From: Pohlia nutans
Lineage: Eukaryota > Streptophyta > Bryopsida > Bryales > Mniaceae
DNA length: 64,000 nt
Direction of reading: 5' to 3'
Assembly (NCBI GenBank): GCA_022496805.1
Contig: CM040088.1
Coordinates: forward strand, 25,465,501 to 25,529,500
Shown: one piece after another, positions 11,816 through 22,925 of the stretch
How positions within the stretch are numbered: the stretch's first letter is position 1
Layout of the letters: each line of letters starts with the position of its first letter
The notes under the pieces: model-generated
Seen by the model: the letters and a program-made list of their open reading frames with translations, nothing else
Databases searched by the model: none
Told to the model about the DNA's origin: nothing
Program-made: the position numbers and the translations under genes

Positions 11816-13035
11816 CCCTCTAGTGCCCAGGTAACCACTAAGTGGTCACTGGATCACTAGAAAACGAAATGCTGGAAAATCTGTGAACCATCTCAATCCG
11901 GTGTCTGAAGTTTAGATGTGTAACTTTTGATTTTGCAGATGATGCAAAAAGAAAATTTCGAATCTGATTTTCTTAGCTATCCAAATACCTATGTACAAAA
12001 CACCAAAATACTGCAAATACCTCAAAATACAGCAAATACTTATAAATACAACACACGTACTATGTGGTATTTCTTGTGTTTGCAAGTTTGTTATCTTGTA
12101 TTTTTTTTTGGATTATGTTCTCTTATTCACATTCCATTAGTGTATGTAGTCTGATCTTGACCTAGGGAGTGCACTCAAAGTTAAGACTAGGAATCACGTG
12201 AGTGCGTACTTTTGACCCCCCTATGTACATACTAAAAAATCATCTAAAAGTTGTAAAAATATATGCAGTTGTTAAACACAATCTAAAGTTCTTGTTGTAT
12301 AAATTTCAAAAAATAATCACTTGTACATATTTTTAAATTGATTTTTGAAGCAAAAAACAACACATTTTAGTGCAAACTTCTATCATTTCTTTTATAGGAT
12401 TTTAGAAACATTTGGTCCTGAAATTTATACCAAATGATAGATATATACGTAATGATTTAGCCCCTAAAAAATCTTAATTTAAAAACTATTTTAAGGCCAA
12501 GTATTGTAGGGGGTATGCTATTAAAACGCACTCACGTGTATTTCTAATCTTCACTTTAAGTGCACTCCCCGGGGATCTTGATCAATGTACCAACTCCTTT
12601 CTTATTTTAACGTATAAATTTTGTCCTAAACCGTACATTGATAAGTCACTCTCACTTATAAATTCTCAATAATTATGTATGAGTTTGTTCTTGACATGAA
12701 AGATTGCAATGAAGAGGTGTTGACACAGGTCATTGCTGAACATCTTCACTTTTATTTTTGAAAATTTAACCCAAATTCTATTTAACCTTGAAATCACACA
12801 TCCTCCAAAATCTCATTTTTGAGTGTGCATTATACAGTTCAAAGACATACTATAATCTTCCAATCCAACGGTCCGATCTTACCAAGATTTAACCGACACT
12901 TGTTTCATTAAGCTATGCTTTCATTCATACGGTTGGATACTATTGATAATATCCCTAATTTCAACAAAGAGAGTTTTAAAGAAACATCACCCAAAAAACT
13001 GTGGTTTCTCCACAACCACCCTGGGCACTAAAGGG
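11816..13035. mobile_element. Long TTAA-type element with a nested insertion
   Basis: 1220 bp between TTAA at 11812-11815 and 13036-13039. The inverted ends are CCCTCTAGTGCCCAGG and CCTGGGCACTAAAGGG. Relatives are at 57478-58395 and 60502-62655. A 413-bp element is nested at 12161-12573. No transposase frame remains. Confidence 0.85.
12161..12573. mobile_element. Nested element with 8-bp duplication GATCTTGA and GGGAGTGCACT ends
   Basis: Flanked by GATCTTGA at 12153-12160 and 12574-12581. The relative at about 57930 shows a single GATCTTGA, so this is an occupied/empty pair. The inverted ends are about 48 bp long and carry GAGTGCACT near the tips and CACGTGAGTGCG inside. The tips (CCTAGGGAG and CCCGGGGAG) resemble those of the intron element at 44218-44391. 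Confidence 0.85.
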
Positions 13036-13039
13036 TTAA

Positions 13040-15247
13040 CTTATAAAACTGTAGAATAGGAATACCCTGCTTTTTTAACGCCATGTCATCCATCACGAAA
13101 AGCCCCGCCAACCACGAATCGACCGACATGCTGACTCGGATTGCTGACATTGCGACCCTTTCCGGCTCTTTTCCATCCACTCTCTGTCCCTCTGTCATCC
13201 ACTCGTCATCCATCCATCCATCCATCAGTGGTTACCACTAATCCGCGAGCACTTCGCTAATCACGACCTTCCGGCAGAAATTCCTTCTCCATCGTTGCCT
13301 TAAGTAAAAGTTTAATCAATTTTTCCAATCGATTCGCAGGCAATGTGAAGACCTGCTGAAGCCTTTGGAAATCCGTCAGTCGTCGTCGTCGATCAATTTC
13401 TTCTCGAGTGCGGGTGCGTCTTGCTGTATGTTGATTAGAAGAATCCTCATGCACTTCATTGTCTTATGTCCTCCTTCCCTTTAAATCGTAGTCGCGGTTT
13501 GATTTAGGGCGATGGCGAAGGGCGATAGTGTGCAATCCTTCGCTGTTGATTTTGCGGCGCATTGTTAAGGATTTCTGTGCAATTTTCAGAATTTTACGAG
13601 GACCTGTGATCAGTATTATATACGGGCAGTTTGTAGCTTCAGTTTTCTCTTTATCCTTTCGCCTTCTTCGCGCGTCGCTGTTTCTCAGCTTTGACGTCCG
13701 AAGCGCAATTTGTGTAATTCCGATTCTCTCGTATTTTCTTCATTTTTTTCATTCTTGGCGCGGAGGTTCCAAGGCGATTCACTATGCTGCTGTAAGGGAT
13801 TTCTTCTCTGCTGTTTTTTTAATGTTGTTTTAACATCGTTTTTGTTATTTTATATCAATTTTAGAGCGGGTTAATATGTTTGTAGCAATCGAGGAATTAA
13901 CATAGTCCGGGGTTTCTTTTAGTCATTGGCAGCTTGAAGGCTTTGAATAGGAAGGTTAATATGTTTTAAGCAGTAGCTGAGAAACAGTGACGCGCGAAGA
14001 AGGCGAAAGAATAAAGAGAAAACTGAAGCTACAAACTGCCAGGGTTTCTTTTCGGAAGCGTGAAGGATGAGAATTGATGTCGGTATAGGATGGTTAATTA
14101 TTTTTTAGCAATAGAAGAAATTGATGTAGTCCAGGGTTTCTTTTCGCAAGCGTCATTGGCAGCTTGAAGGCTTCTCGTGTATGAATTGATGTCGAAATAT
14201 GTAGGATTTTTAATTTCTTGATGCAGCGAGTGCATTGTGGCAGTTACACTGTTAGGTATGATTTTGGTTTTTAGAAGTTCTACCATAGGTAACAATGTCG
14301 ATAATGCCCTCGTTTATGTGTGTTATTACCTTTCTAATCGTCCTGTGCGTTGTTCTAGGTCTCGTGCTGATTCTAGGTCCATACGTCAAATACGGTAGAC
14401 ATCTTCTCGGCCACTGAGAGGCATCTCTTTAACTCTTCATCTAAAGTTCGTTCGTAGAGCGTCCGTCACTCTGGAGCCATTGTGGTTTATTTCCATGATA
14501 GCACTCCTAATAGCGATCATTACGGTCTCTTTCTTCGTGTTTCTCTTCATGCTCCTAGTACTATCTGGACACGCGGATTGAAAACCGTGACTATGTATTT
14601 GTCACCACGATTTATCGTTCGATTTGCACATTGCTCAGCTTTCTGAACTGACTTCCGGTGCTTGAAGTTGAAACGTTGATGTTAGCTACATAGTAACTAC
14701 CACTTCAGAGTCTCCGCAAGTCACTTACGTATTCATAGGGTTACATATTCATACCTAAGGTTATGAATATGTAGCAGTGTTTTTTGAGAGATACGACGGA
14801 GGAATAGCTATGCTTTAAGAGCACACCAAATATCTGGCTAGGGTTTTTATTTATGGCTGAGGTTTCTAACAGAGAATTAAGAACCTGTCAAAACATTGTT
14901 AAAATATCTGATAATGACCTTGGCCCCGCTGGAAAATGATAAATAAATCCTGTGCATAAGATAAAGTGATGAGTAACCAGGATGAGGAATAGGAGGCTTC
15001 GATGATGACGATGGCATAACAATTTTTGGAGCAAATTACAGTGGTGATAACAAGTGACGTTGGTGCAGGAATTGGCACACCAGGAATCGAGGTTTCACCA
15101 TGGCACTAGCCAACGTTAACTTTGTCCTGCAAAATGATGGATTCTGATTGGCGACATGGAGCTCAGAATTTTTTTCTTGCATGGGTGTGTGTCTCATGTG
15201 CACTTCTGCACAGATGGTGCAAGAATGAATGCTAAAGCCTGGCAGTC
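13040..15247. promoter_or_regulatory. Upstream region of the LRR receptor kinase gene with inverted and direct repeats
   Basis: No gene is recognised here. A 66-bp inverted repeat pairs 13625-13690 with 13975-14040 almost perfectly. A direct repeat of about 85 bp, sharing CATTGGCAGCTTGAAGGCTT, lies at 13875-13950 and 14097-14175. A CATC microsatellite is near 13205-13225. Part of this region may be 5' UTR or a leader intron of the downstream gene, but no splice pair was assigned. Confidence 0.5.
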
Positions 15248-18200
15248 ATGACAATAACTGCACAGGCGCACAAATGGGGAAGTTGCTTTCATATCCACCA
15301 AACAGCTGTCCTGGTAGCTCTAGTTTTTTTGCTCAATGTGGTAGGAGCCATTGTTACCGACGAGGGATGGGCTCTGTTGGACTTCAAAAGCTCAATATCT
15401 GACCCGCGCGGGGTTCTGAGTGCTTGGCAAACTGAGGATCCATATCCTTGTGAGTGGTACGGTATAAGCTGTGATAAAAACCTTCACATCAGCGGGATTA
15501 ATCTTCACCGCAGTGGCTTGTCTGGAACAATCTCTCCAGAAACACGCAGATTACAAAGACTGCGAATTTTGAGTCTGTCCGAGAACAATTTTTCTGGTCC
15601 GATACCACCGGAGCTCTCAGAAATTGGTAAGCCATGCAGAATGAAATGCAGATTCCTGGAAACAGAGTTTATTAGTTTTATGCCATATACAATGTGCAAC
15701 TTTGTGTGTATGTACGTGTTTTGCATAACTTCCACTTGTCTTGTACGTCACCTTTAAGTCAGTTGAATGTCATGGAGCTATTGCCCTTAAGGGCATATGA
15801 ATATAATATTCAGGTTCCACATCGGGCTGAGCTGTTACTCAGGATTAGGTATTGCAGGTTGAACTTATTGATTTAAGTCCGTCCCAAAATCTGTAACGAG
15901 TGAGTAAATTTGTTACAACGTGTTTGACAATCTTAAACAGGGAGCCTTTGGAAGCTGAAATTGGACCACAACAGTCTTTCGGGGAGTATACCGGGGGAGC
16001 TCGGCCATCTTTCTAATTTAAAGATATTCGACCTGTCATACAATAATCTTTCGGGCTTAATTCCTGAGACAATCTTCCGAACTTGCCGTCGTCTGCGGTA
16101 TGTGTCGTTCGCCCAGAACAGGCTCGATGGTTCCCTCCCAGACAGTCTACACAAATGTGTGAAGCTTACTGGATTTGATTTTTCAGCGAATTCATTACAA
16201 GGCAACATCGAAGTCGATCTGAGCAAGCTGAAGGATCTGAATTACATAGATCTTCAAAGAAATAGTTTCTCAGGCCACATACCAACGGCTCTCGGAAACC
16301 TTACTGCATTAAACTATCTCCATATGGGTGACAATATCCTTAGTGGGCGTTTGCCTCGGGAACTCAAACTACTGGATAGTTTAAAACAGCTGTCTCTGAA
16401 TAACAACCTCCTCTCCGGGGAGATTCCTGAAGAAATTGTCTCGCTGCCTAGCCTACAGCACCTCGATCTCTCCAGCAACACTTTTTCAGGAAGGATTCGG
16501 CTTGACGGAAGCGGTTGCAGATCACTCCGGGGTTTGAACCTAGCGCAGAATATGTTTGAAGGTGATATTCCTCGTGCGTTGAGTAATTGTACTCAACTCG
16601 TGTTCCTAAATATAGCAAATAACCGGCTCAGTGGGACTCTACATCCCGACATTGGTTTACTGGCCGGGCTGAAATCCTTCGATGCAAGCGGCAATCAGTT
16701 AGTTGGTGAAATCCCAGCGAACATCAGCGGAATGACTGCCATGAGTGCCCTGGTGTTGAGAAACAATGGAATTCATGGGAAAATACCTTCAGAGATTGGA
16801 AACCTCAAGGCATTGGAAATACTTGACCTCTCAAATATGAGCCTTGATGGTGGCATCCCTTCTGCTCTTGAGAGCTGCACAGCGTTGCAGAAATTGTAAG
16901 TTTTGCATTTCACCGCTCTTCTGCTATTTTAGTAATTTCAGTACGCTCGACAAAACATCCCGAAGTTGCATTCTTTAACATACCAGAGTAGTCAAGTTTC
17001 TCATTCCAATATTGATCGTCATATTCGTTTAAAATTACGAAATCTCAAGAAATTGGCATTTTTCCAGCCGCCCGTGTGGAACCTCAGATCTATGCCAGTC
17101 CTAGTTTTTAGAGCTCTTTGCACAATTGCACTTGACATATCGTAGAGATATCGTCTGCCATGTGCATTGCTAAATTCAGAACTTGGTAATTCCACCACAG
17201 ATAAAGTGAGCCTCAATAACACCCTTGATGTGGTCCGTATGTGCAGGGATCTGTCTTGTAATAAATTACACGGGAGCATACCAGCCGATCTCGGCAAGCT
17301 CTCAGATCTCAGGGAACTCGATTTGGAAAACAATACGCTGACTGGTGGCATTCCAGCCGCTTTGGGGAATTTGACTTTATTGGCCATCTTCAATGTCTCG
17401 TATAACCACCTGTCGGGAAGAATACCAAGAGAGAATTCTTTGGCACAATTTGGATTCAGGTCTTTCCTGGGAAACTCGGATTTGTGTGGGGCACCGTGGA
17501 CCATGCCGTGTGAAGAAGTTGGGTCACCCGCGAGGGCACCAGCGAGATCACCACCTCCACCTCCAACCAAAACTCCACCTACAAATCCCAACGAAATGAA
17601 ATTCAAGCGACGACCTTACCTTACCAGTACAGCAATTTTTGCCATCGCGATTACAGCGACGGTTGCTGTGGGTGTATTGGTCGTTTCGCTTCTTAGTGTA
17701 CTGATTTGGAGAAAAAAGAAGAAGAGAATAAACCTGGGGATCCATGAGGAGAAGCTCATGGACGGCTTGAGCAGCCAATCTCCAGGTGCTGGGAAATTGA
17801 TTCTATTTAATGGCGTTCATTCTCCGCCATACGAGGATTACGTCAGGAAGGGAGTTGGCACTCTGCTTGATGACAATAGAATCATTGGGCGCGGATCCAT
17901 AGGCACTGTTTATAAAGCAACCAGAAGTGACGGTATTACCATTGCGGTGAAAAAATTGCGCACATTGAGACGGATGAGAGACGCTGAGGAATTTGAGGCT
18001 GACATGCGTAGTATGGAAAATATACGACACCGAAACCTGGTGGAGCTTCAAGGCTATTACTTGTCAACTACAATGAAGCTAATCTTGTCAGAATTCGTTC
18101 CAAATGGAACCCTCTTAGCCCATTTGCACGATCGAAATCCTGCAGCCATGGCCCTGACTTGGTTGCAACGATTCACTATTGGACTTGGAATAGCACGAGG

Positions 18201-19365
18201 CCTCGATCATCTCCACAGCAAACACTGGTACGTCACATACAAGAATGATGATCAATTCACTTATTACTGGCAGTGCACCTTAAGAAACATTGCTGTAGCA
18301 TGGGTACGGCCACAGTTTGCGATATAATCAATCAAATTCCTCATTCATTGCGAGAAGTTCATATAGTCATATTCGTTATTTTGGGAAATTTTCCATTGAT
18401 TGGCACTTTTCCAGATGCCTTTCTGGAACCTCAGATCTATGCCAGTCCTAGTTTTAGAGTCTGTGCACTTGAAGAGCTGAAATTTGTGCCTTTTAGACGG
18501 ATGACAATCTATCCACTGATGGCAATCATAATCTAAGTAATTATGTTTCCTTTCTCACTGATACAGCCCCTCCATAATGCATTTCAATCTAACCTCGGCA
18601 AACATACTTTTGGACGATCACTTCGAGGCAAAGATTAGTGACTATGGGCTTAGAAAGTTCCTACCTATCCAGAACAAGTACATCTCGAGCCGAATATACC
18701 ACGAAACGCTCGCTTACGTGGCTCCCGAACTGGCGTGTGGAAGCCTACGTGTTTCTGAGAAGTGTGACGTATACAGCTTCGGAGTCGTGCTACTGGAGCT
18801 TGTCACAGGTCGAAAACCTAGCGAAGAAGTTCATGGAGCCACCGTTCTGATAGGAGACTATGTGAAGATGAAGTTGAAACAGCAACGAATTTGGGATTGC
18901 ATCGACCCCATGCTTGGCGCTTACAATGGTCATGAGGTTGGAAGTGTGATCAAGTTGGCCCTGAGGTGCACTTCTCAGGTACGTTAGTGGCTCTATCGAA
19001 AAAGGCTGCTCGTATCTCATACTTTTTGGTGTGCAAAGTGGTCAGATTCTTCTCTACTACATGAATGCCAGTCGTGTGTGAAAGTAATCATGTGTCACTG
19101 CAAGGGTCGTAACTCAAGGCCACCTAATGTAGGTCGATCAAACAGTTCTTGAATCTATCACTTCATAATTGGCTGGGTGGATCTCAACCTGGACAAGTAG
19201 TTTTCTATTGGTATGCACGAGATGTGGAGGGAATTTTTCAAGGTATTCCAATGAAGTGATTTGCACGTGTAACAGGAGCCTTCCAGTCGGCCTACCATGG
19301 CGGAAGCCGTGCAGAATTTAGAATCATTGGAGGGAGCGTGCTTCAGAACATGTCCTGCAGATTGA
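15248..19365 (+). CDS. LRR receptor-like kinase, probable pseudokinase (At1g12460-like)
   Basis: Plasma-membrane leucine-rich-repeat receptor-like protein of about 938 residues. Five exons: 15248-15626, 15941-16895, 17247-18227, 18567-18978 and 19276-19365; every junction is GT-AG and in phase. Order: signal peptide, LRR N-cap (DEGWALLDFKSSISDPRG), about twenty LRRs, a proline-rich linker (about 539-558), one membrane span (about 571-599) and a kinase domain from about 654. The glycine loop (GRGSIGTVYKA) and ATP lysine (IAVKKL) are present. The catalytic loop reads HFNLTSANILL: the HRD aspartate and its following lysine are replaced, and DFG is DYG. From family memory, the At1g12460/At1g62950 group looks alike, including ISDYGL and the C-terminal SRPTMAE motif. 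Signalling probably relies on binding partners rather than catalysis. Ligand unknown. Confidence 0.93.
17050..17160 (+). repeat. Block in intron 2 shared with intron 3 of the receptor gene
   Basis: The motif GAACCTCAGATCTATGCCAG and its surroundings (about 110 bp) recur in intron 3 at about 18395-18480 in the same orientation and at about the same distance from the intron ends. It is intronic in both places. Confidence 0.75.
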
Positions 19366-19790
19366 TTGAAAGTTCTCAAGCAGACGTACAGTGCAGATAA
19401 TTATACTTAGTATGTATATATGTAGCATGTACTTGAAGCCCCTGTCTAGTTTTTGACTGTTCTCTCGCAGCCTATTGAAGAACTGTTTTTGCAATGAAAT
19501 CTCTCCGTTTGCAATTAAGGAAGAAAGGCCCCAGCTAGCTACTTATACCGACTGATTTTGTTTAAAATTAGCAGCTTCTCTGTGTACCGCCCTTCTTCGC
19601 TTATAATGTGCTTACTCTGTTCGTCGTCAATATTGCTCTGAAAAGCAAGCAATCCCAGAGAGATCAGGCCAGTTTCATCCGCGGATAACATTCTCCAAAA
19701 TTCAGGACGACTCGAGGAGGATGCAAGAAGTAGCTTATACAAACATAATTACCACTCATGCAAGGTGACATAAAAATTTGGAATCAAATT
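19366..19790. other. Downstream region of the receptor gene
   Basis: Probable 3' UTR and spacer. No second gene and no clear repeat seen. Confidence 0.45.
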
Positions 19791-20361
19791 GGATCTAAAC
19801 GTACAACCATGCATTTTTTGCATGATGTACAGAATCAAACTCTGTTTTCTCATCCGTTATGCACTTTTTGCAGTGTGGATTTTTTACTATAGATTTTATG
19901 GGAAGTTAGCTTCACGCATGTGTGAACCGATTAGTAAGGGATGATTTGTGAAGTTTTTATGCCTCATTTCATGTTGCAGTGATTCACCAAAAGTTTCTAA
20001 GATCTTAGTTCAAAAGTGCTCTTGAAAAAGTCAACTCATAAAATCAGGCAACCAAAAAATCTCCAAAAATCACTACACTTAGAGTATCACATTTCAACCT
20101 AGCACAACAAATTTCATCCACAAATTGTCAATATCTTATTTGTAATCAAAATTTTACAAAAGAATTTTGAATTTTAAGTTCCAAATTTTATACAAAAATA
20201 TTGACGATAGCAACCATAGATCTAACTGTATGGATTGAATCTAAAAATCATAATTTACAACCTTTCTTCATACATCAAGTTCAAAATATCCCTCCTAATT
20301 GCATTTTATAATGCATCTTTGCAATTCTTCAAATATGGAGAGAAGTGAGGACCTATAGGGG
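19791..20361. mobile_element. TTAA-type element, left end decayed
   Basis: The right end ATAGGGG is followed by TTAA at 20362-20365. The left end is a mutated CTAAACGTAC. The interior matches 35506-36070 and 36075-36597 (shared GCACTTTTTGCAGTGTG-type text). Confidence 0.75.
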
Positions 20362-20365
20362 TTAA

Positions 20366-21168
20366 TGACACATTGGATAATTTTCTATAAGGATGAGATT
20401 GCATTCTGTAAAGTCAAGAACGTTAAGAAATTTATTAAATGCAACCAATGATTTTTTTTTTAGGCTTTTAAAAGCCAGAAAGCACTAAAAATAATTGGTA
20501 TACACCAAGTCTTAAGGAAAAAATTAAAGAAAAATGGATGAAGACGCCAAATTATTCCAATTTTTGAAAATAATTCGGATGAAATCACCAAATTTAAATG
20601 AAACTCATCCAAATATGTGAATGAAAAGATAATTATATCCAAAATATAGATGAATACTCGAATATTTGGCTACACTATTTTATTTTATGTCGCCACTTTA
20701 GCACTTCTCCAAAAACCAAAAAAAAACCCATGAATGCAACTGATGTATTGTAGACACAACATCAAGACAGCACTGTTTGGGTTGGACGGTGAAGGATTCC
20801 ACCTTCAATACAATGTCACCGCAATTTGTTGAAAACATGTCATATGTTGTTGATAAAGAAAATCAACATGTTTGGCACAAGTAGCCCTGCAGGCAATCTA
20901 ACGAAACAACCCTGAAGTACTCACAATATGGCACTGATCATCACAAGATGAAATGAAGGCAAGAATGTAACTAACATACCGGTAGTGTGGGTTCAGAAAT
21001 AAAGTAGGTTTCCTACGTATCATTGAAGCATAAGAAAGTGAATGAAGTTCATCATTCATCTGACATGGATGATGGGAATCCTATACAGGTGAATGCAAGA
21101 TGATAGGTGCAGTGAAAAAAATGGCTTGAAATATAGTGGCCGACGTTAGATTTAAGACTGCAGCACTT
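20366..21168. other. Spacer without a gene
   Basis: AT-rich; only short chance frames. No repeat with clear ends was found. Confidence 0.45.
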
Positions 21169-21222
21169 AGTCTGAAAACTCCACGACGTAATCTTCCATC
21201 TCAAAGTGGAATTCCAAATCTG
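21169..21222 (-). pseudogene. Fragment resembling the C-terminus of the neighbouring alpha/beta hydrolase
   Basis: Reads EFHFEMEDYVVEFSD then TAA. The intact gene 450 bp away has GHFEMEG...MADYIVEFAD at its C-terminus. Nine codons between FEME and DY are missing. The DNA also matches (TCCATCTCAAAGTGG in both). It is most simply a remnant of a tandem duplicate. Confidence 0.6.
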
Positions 21223-21609
21223 CATACTTCAGATTTGAAATGTCTGCAAGGAGGGAAAAGCCTGTGCCTAGTTGTGGAATGAACATCCTTCGAACTCCGG
21301 ACGTTCTGCCATACCACAATCACCAACATTGCACTACGACTAATAAGTTGATGACTTTCGCGTTCATAGAACATACTGTAGAGAAATTTAGAATCCAGAA
21401 AATAAAGGAGACCTGCAACCAGTCCCCAGGAATTGAACATGCACAGCGTGACATGATATCACCAAGAGGCTAAATATTGATAAATAGATGTGCAAGCGTA
21501 AGAATGCCCTCCTGCGTCAAAAGACTGAGCATGAACAATGGAAGAGAGTGCTGGCACAAAACTGAAACTTCTGTACAAGCAGCTGAAGGTCAGAATTCCA
21601 AGGGCCCAA

Positions 21610-22925
21610 CTAGCTAACTACTTCAGCGGCTGCTGATGGAGGATCGGGAGATGGAGGATGCAAACTGTCGGCAAACTCCACAATGTAGTCTGCCATTTGA
21701 CGATCGAATTCGGGCCCTTCCATCTCAAAGTGGCCAGCGCCGGGCACAAGGCGCGTGTCGTTGCGGCCAGAGGCCGTCTTGAGCTTGGCTTCCAGCTGCT
21801 TGACGGACGTGAAGCCGTCATTGGTGCCCATGACGAACAGCTTGGGCTTGAGGGACGTCAGGACAGGCTTGTTGTGGCGGCCGAACAGCACCGACGCCAG
21901 CAGACCGAACGGGTAGCCCAAGGCAACGTAGCCGACGACCTCGGGCACTTCGTCGATGGCCGAGCCTGCAATGGGTGCCCCGGCGGAGTTGCCCACGAGC
22001 AGGATGGCGCGCGCGCCGATGTGCTCCACAGCCCACTGGCACAGCCACAAACCAACTTGTGAACCATGTCTGAAGTGAAATCAATGTAGTGCTACATCAG
22101 TGGCCACTGATTCAGTCATTGTACTAGATAGAGTACTCCATGGGCTCTGCTACAACATGTAGAGGGTGCATGCTATCTCCATGTCGCGAAGCATGCACCC
22201 ACTACACACCGTGGCAAGTCCATGAAGTACACTATCTAACATAGCCTACGACACATGTCACACATTAGTAGTCTATTTTTTAGGCATACACTATGGAGAG
22301 TTGAAAATAGAAAGAGATGAGGAGGAGTTTTCTACATAGATTTGGAATACAATACAAAGATTGTATGCATAGGAAAATACATTACGGGTTGTAACTGTAA
22401 TGCTTAGAACCAATCTGAGGTTGATACAGCTGATCCTGATTTCCTGGAGTAGGTTATGTTGTTATAGCACTAAATCAGTAATCGTATTCTGTTGCTTTCG
22501 TGTCATTAAAACACGAACTTGTGACCAACTGAAACAACACGAGCTTATGTTGGCAATCGATCAATGGGGTGGCAAATTGACACAAGCAAACGCATTACAG
22601 ACTTGGACTGCAAATCCTGAAGGGGAATGAGCATACATACCTGGCACACGGCCGCCACGTCCTGGACCTCGGCGTAGCCCGTGAGCGATGCGCGCCCCGT
22701 GGAGCGCCCGGCGCCGCGCATGTCGAACGTGAGCGCGGTGAAGCCGCGGCCGCACAGCGCCGTGGCCAGGCCCTTGAGCAGCGCCTGGTTGCCGCCCAGC
22801 ACCGAGTACTGGTGCGCCATCACCACCGTCACGTCCCGTTTCGGCACGTCCCACGGCGGCCGGAACACCCGTACCGACAACGCCACCTCGTTGGCTTCCA
22901 CGGTCGCGAACTCCATCCCGGCCAT
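21610..22925 (-). CDS. Alpha/beta hydrolase
   Basis: Small soluble alpha/beta-hydrolase of 236 residues. Two exons, 22925-22641 and 22035-21610, join in phase 0 across a 605-bp intron. The catalytic triad is visible: nucleophile Ser about 112 in GNSAG, Asp about 168 in MGTNDGF and His about 197 in GAGHFEMEG. The oxyanion/strand motif VVMAHQYSVLGG and the FDMRGAGRS turn fit a single-domain esterase- or dienelactone-hydrolase-like fold. There is no signal peptide or membrane span, so it is probably cytosolic. The substrate is not predictable. The exons are markedly GC-rich compared with the flanks, which explains long chance frames on the other strand. The intron carries a 17-bp hairpin (around 22158-22205), and TGTGCCAG occurs at both splice junctions. 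Confidence 0.9.

Noticed and set aside
16181..16200. CAGCGAATTC in an LRR exon as another hAT MITE end
   Set aside because: Only ten bases match, it lies inside conserved coding sequence and there is no second end.
21658..22062. Plus-strand frames of more than 130 codons across the hydrolase gene
   Set aside because: GC-rich antisense shadows; the minus strand shows the complete catalytic triad.
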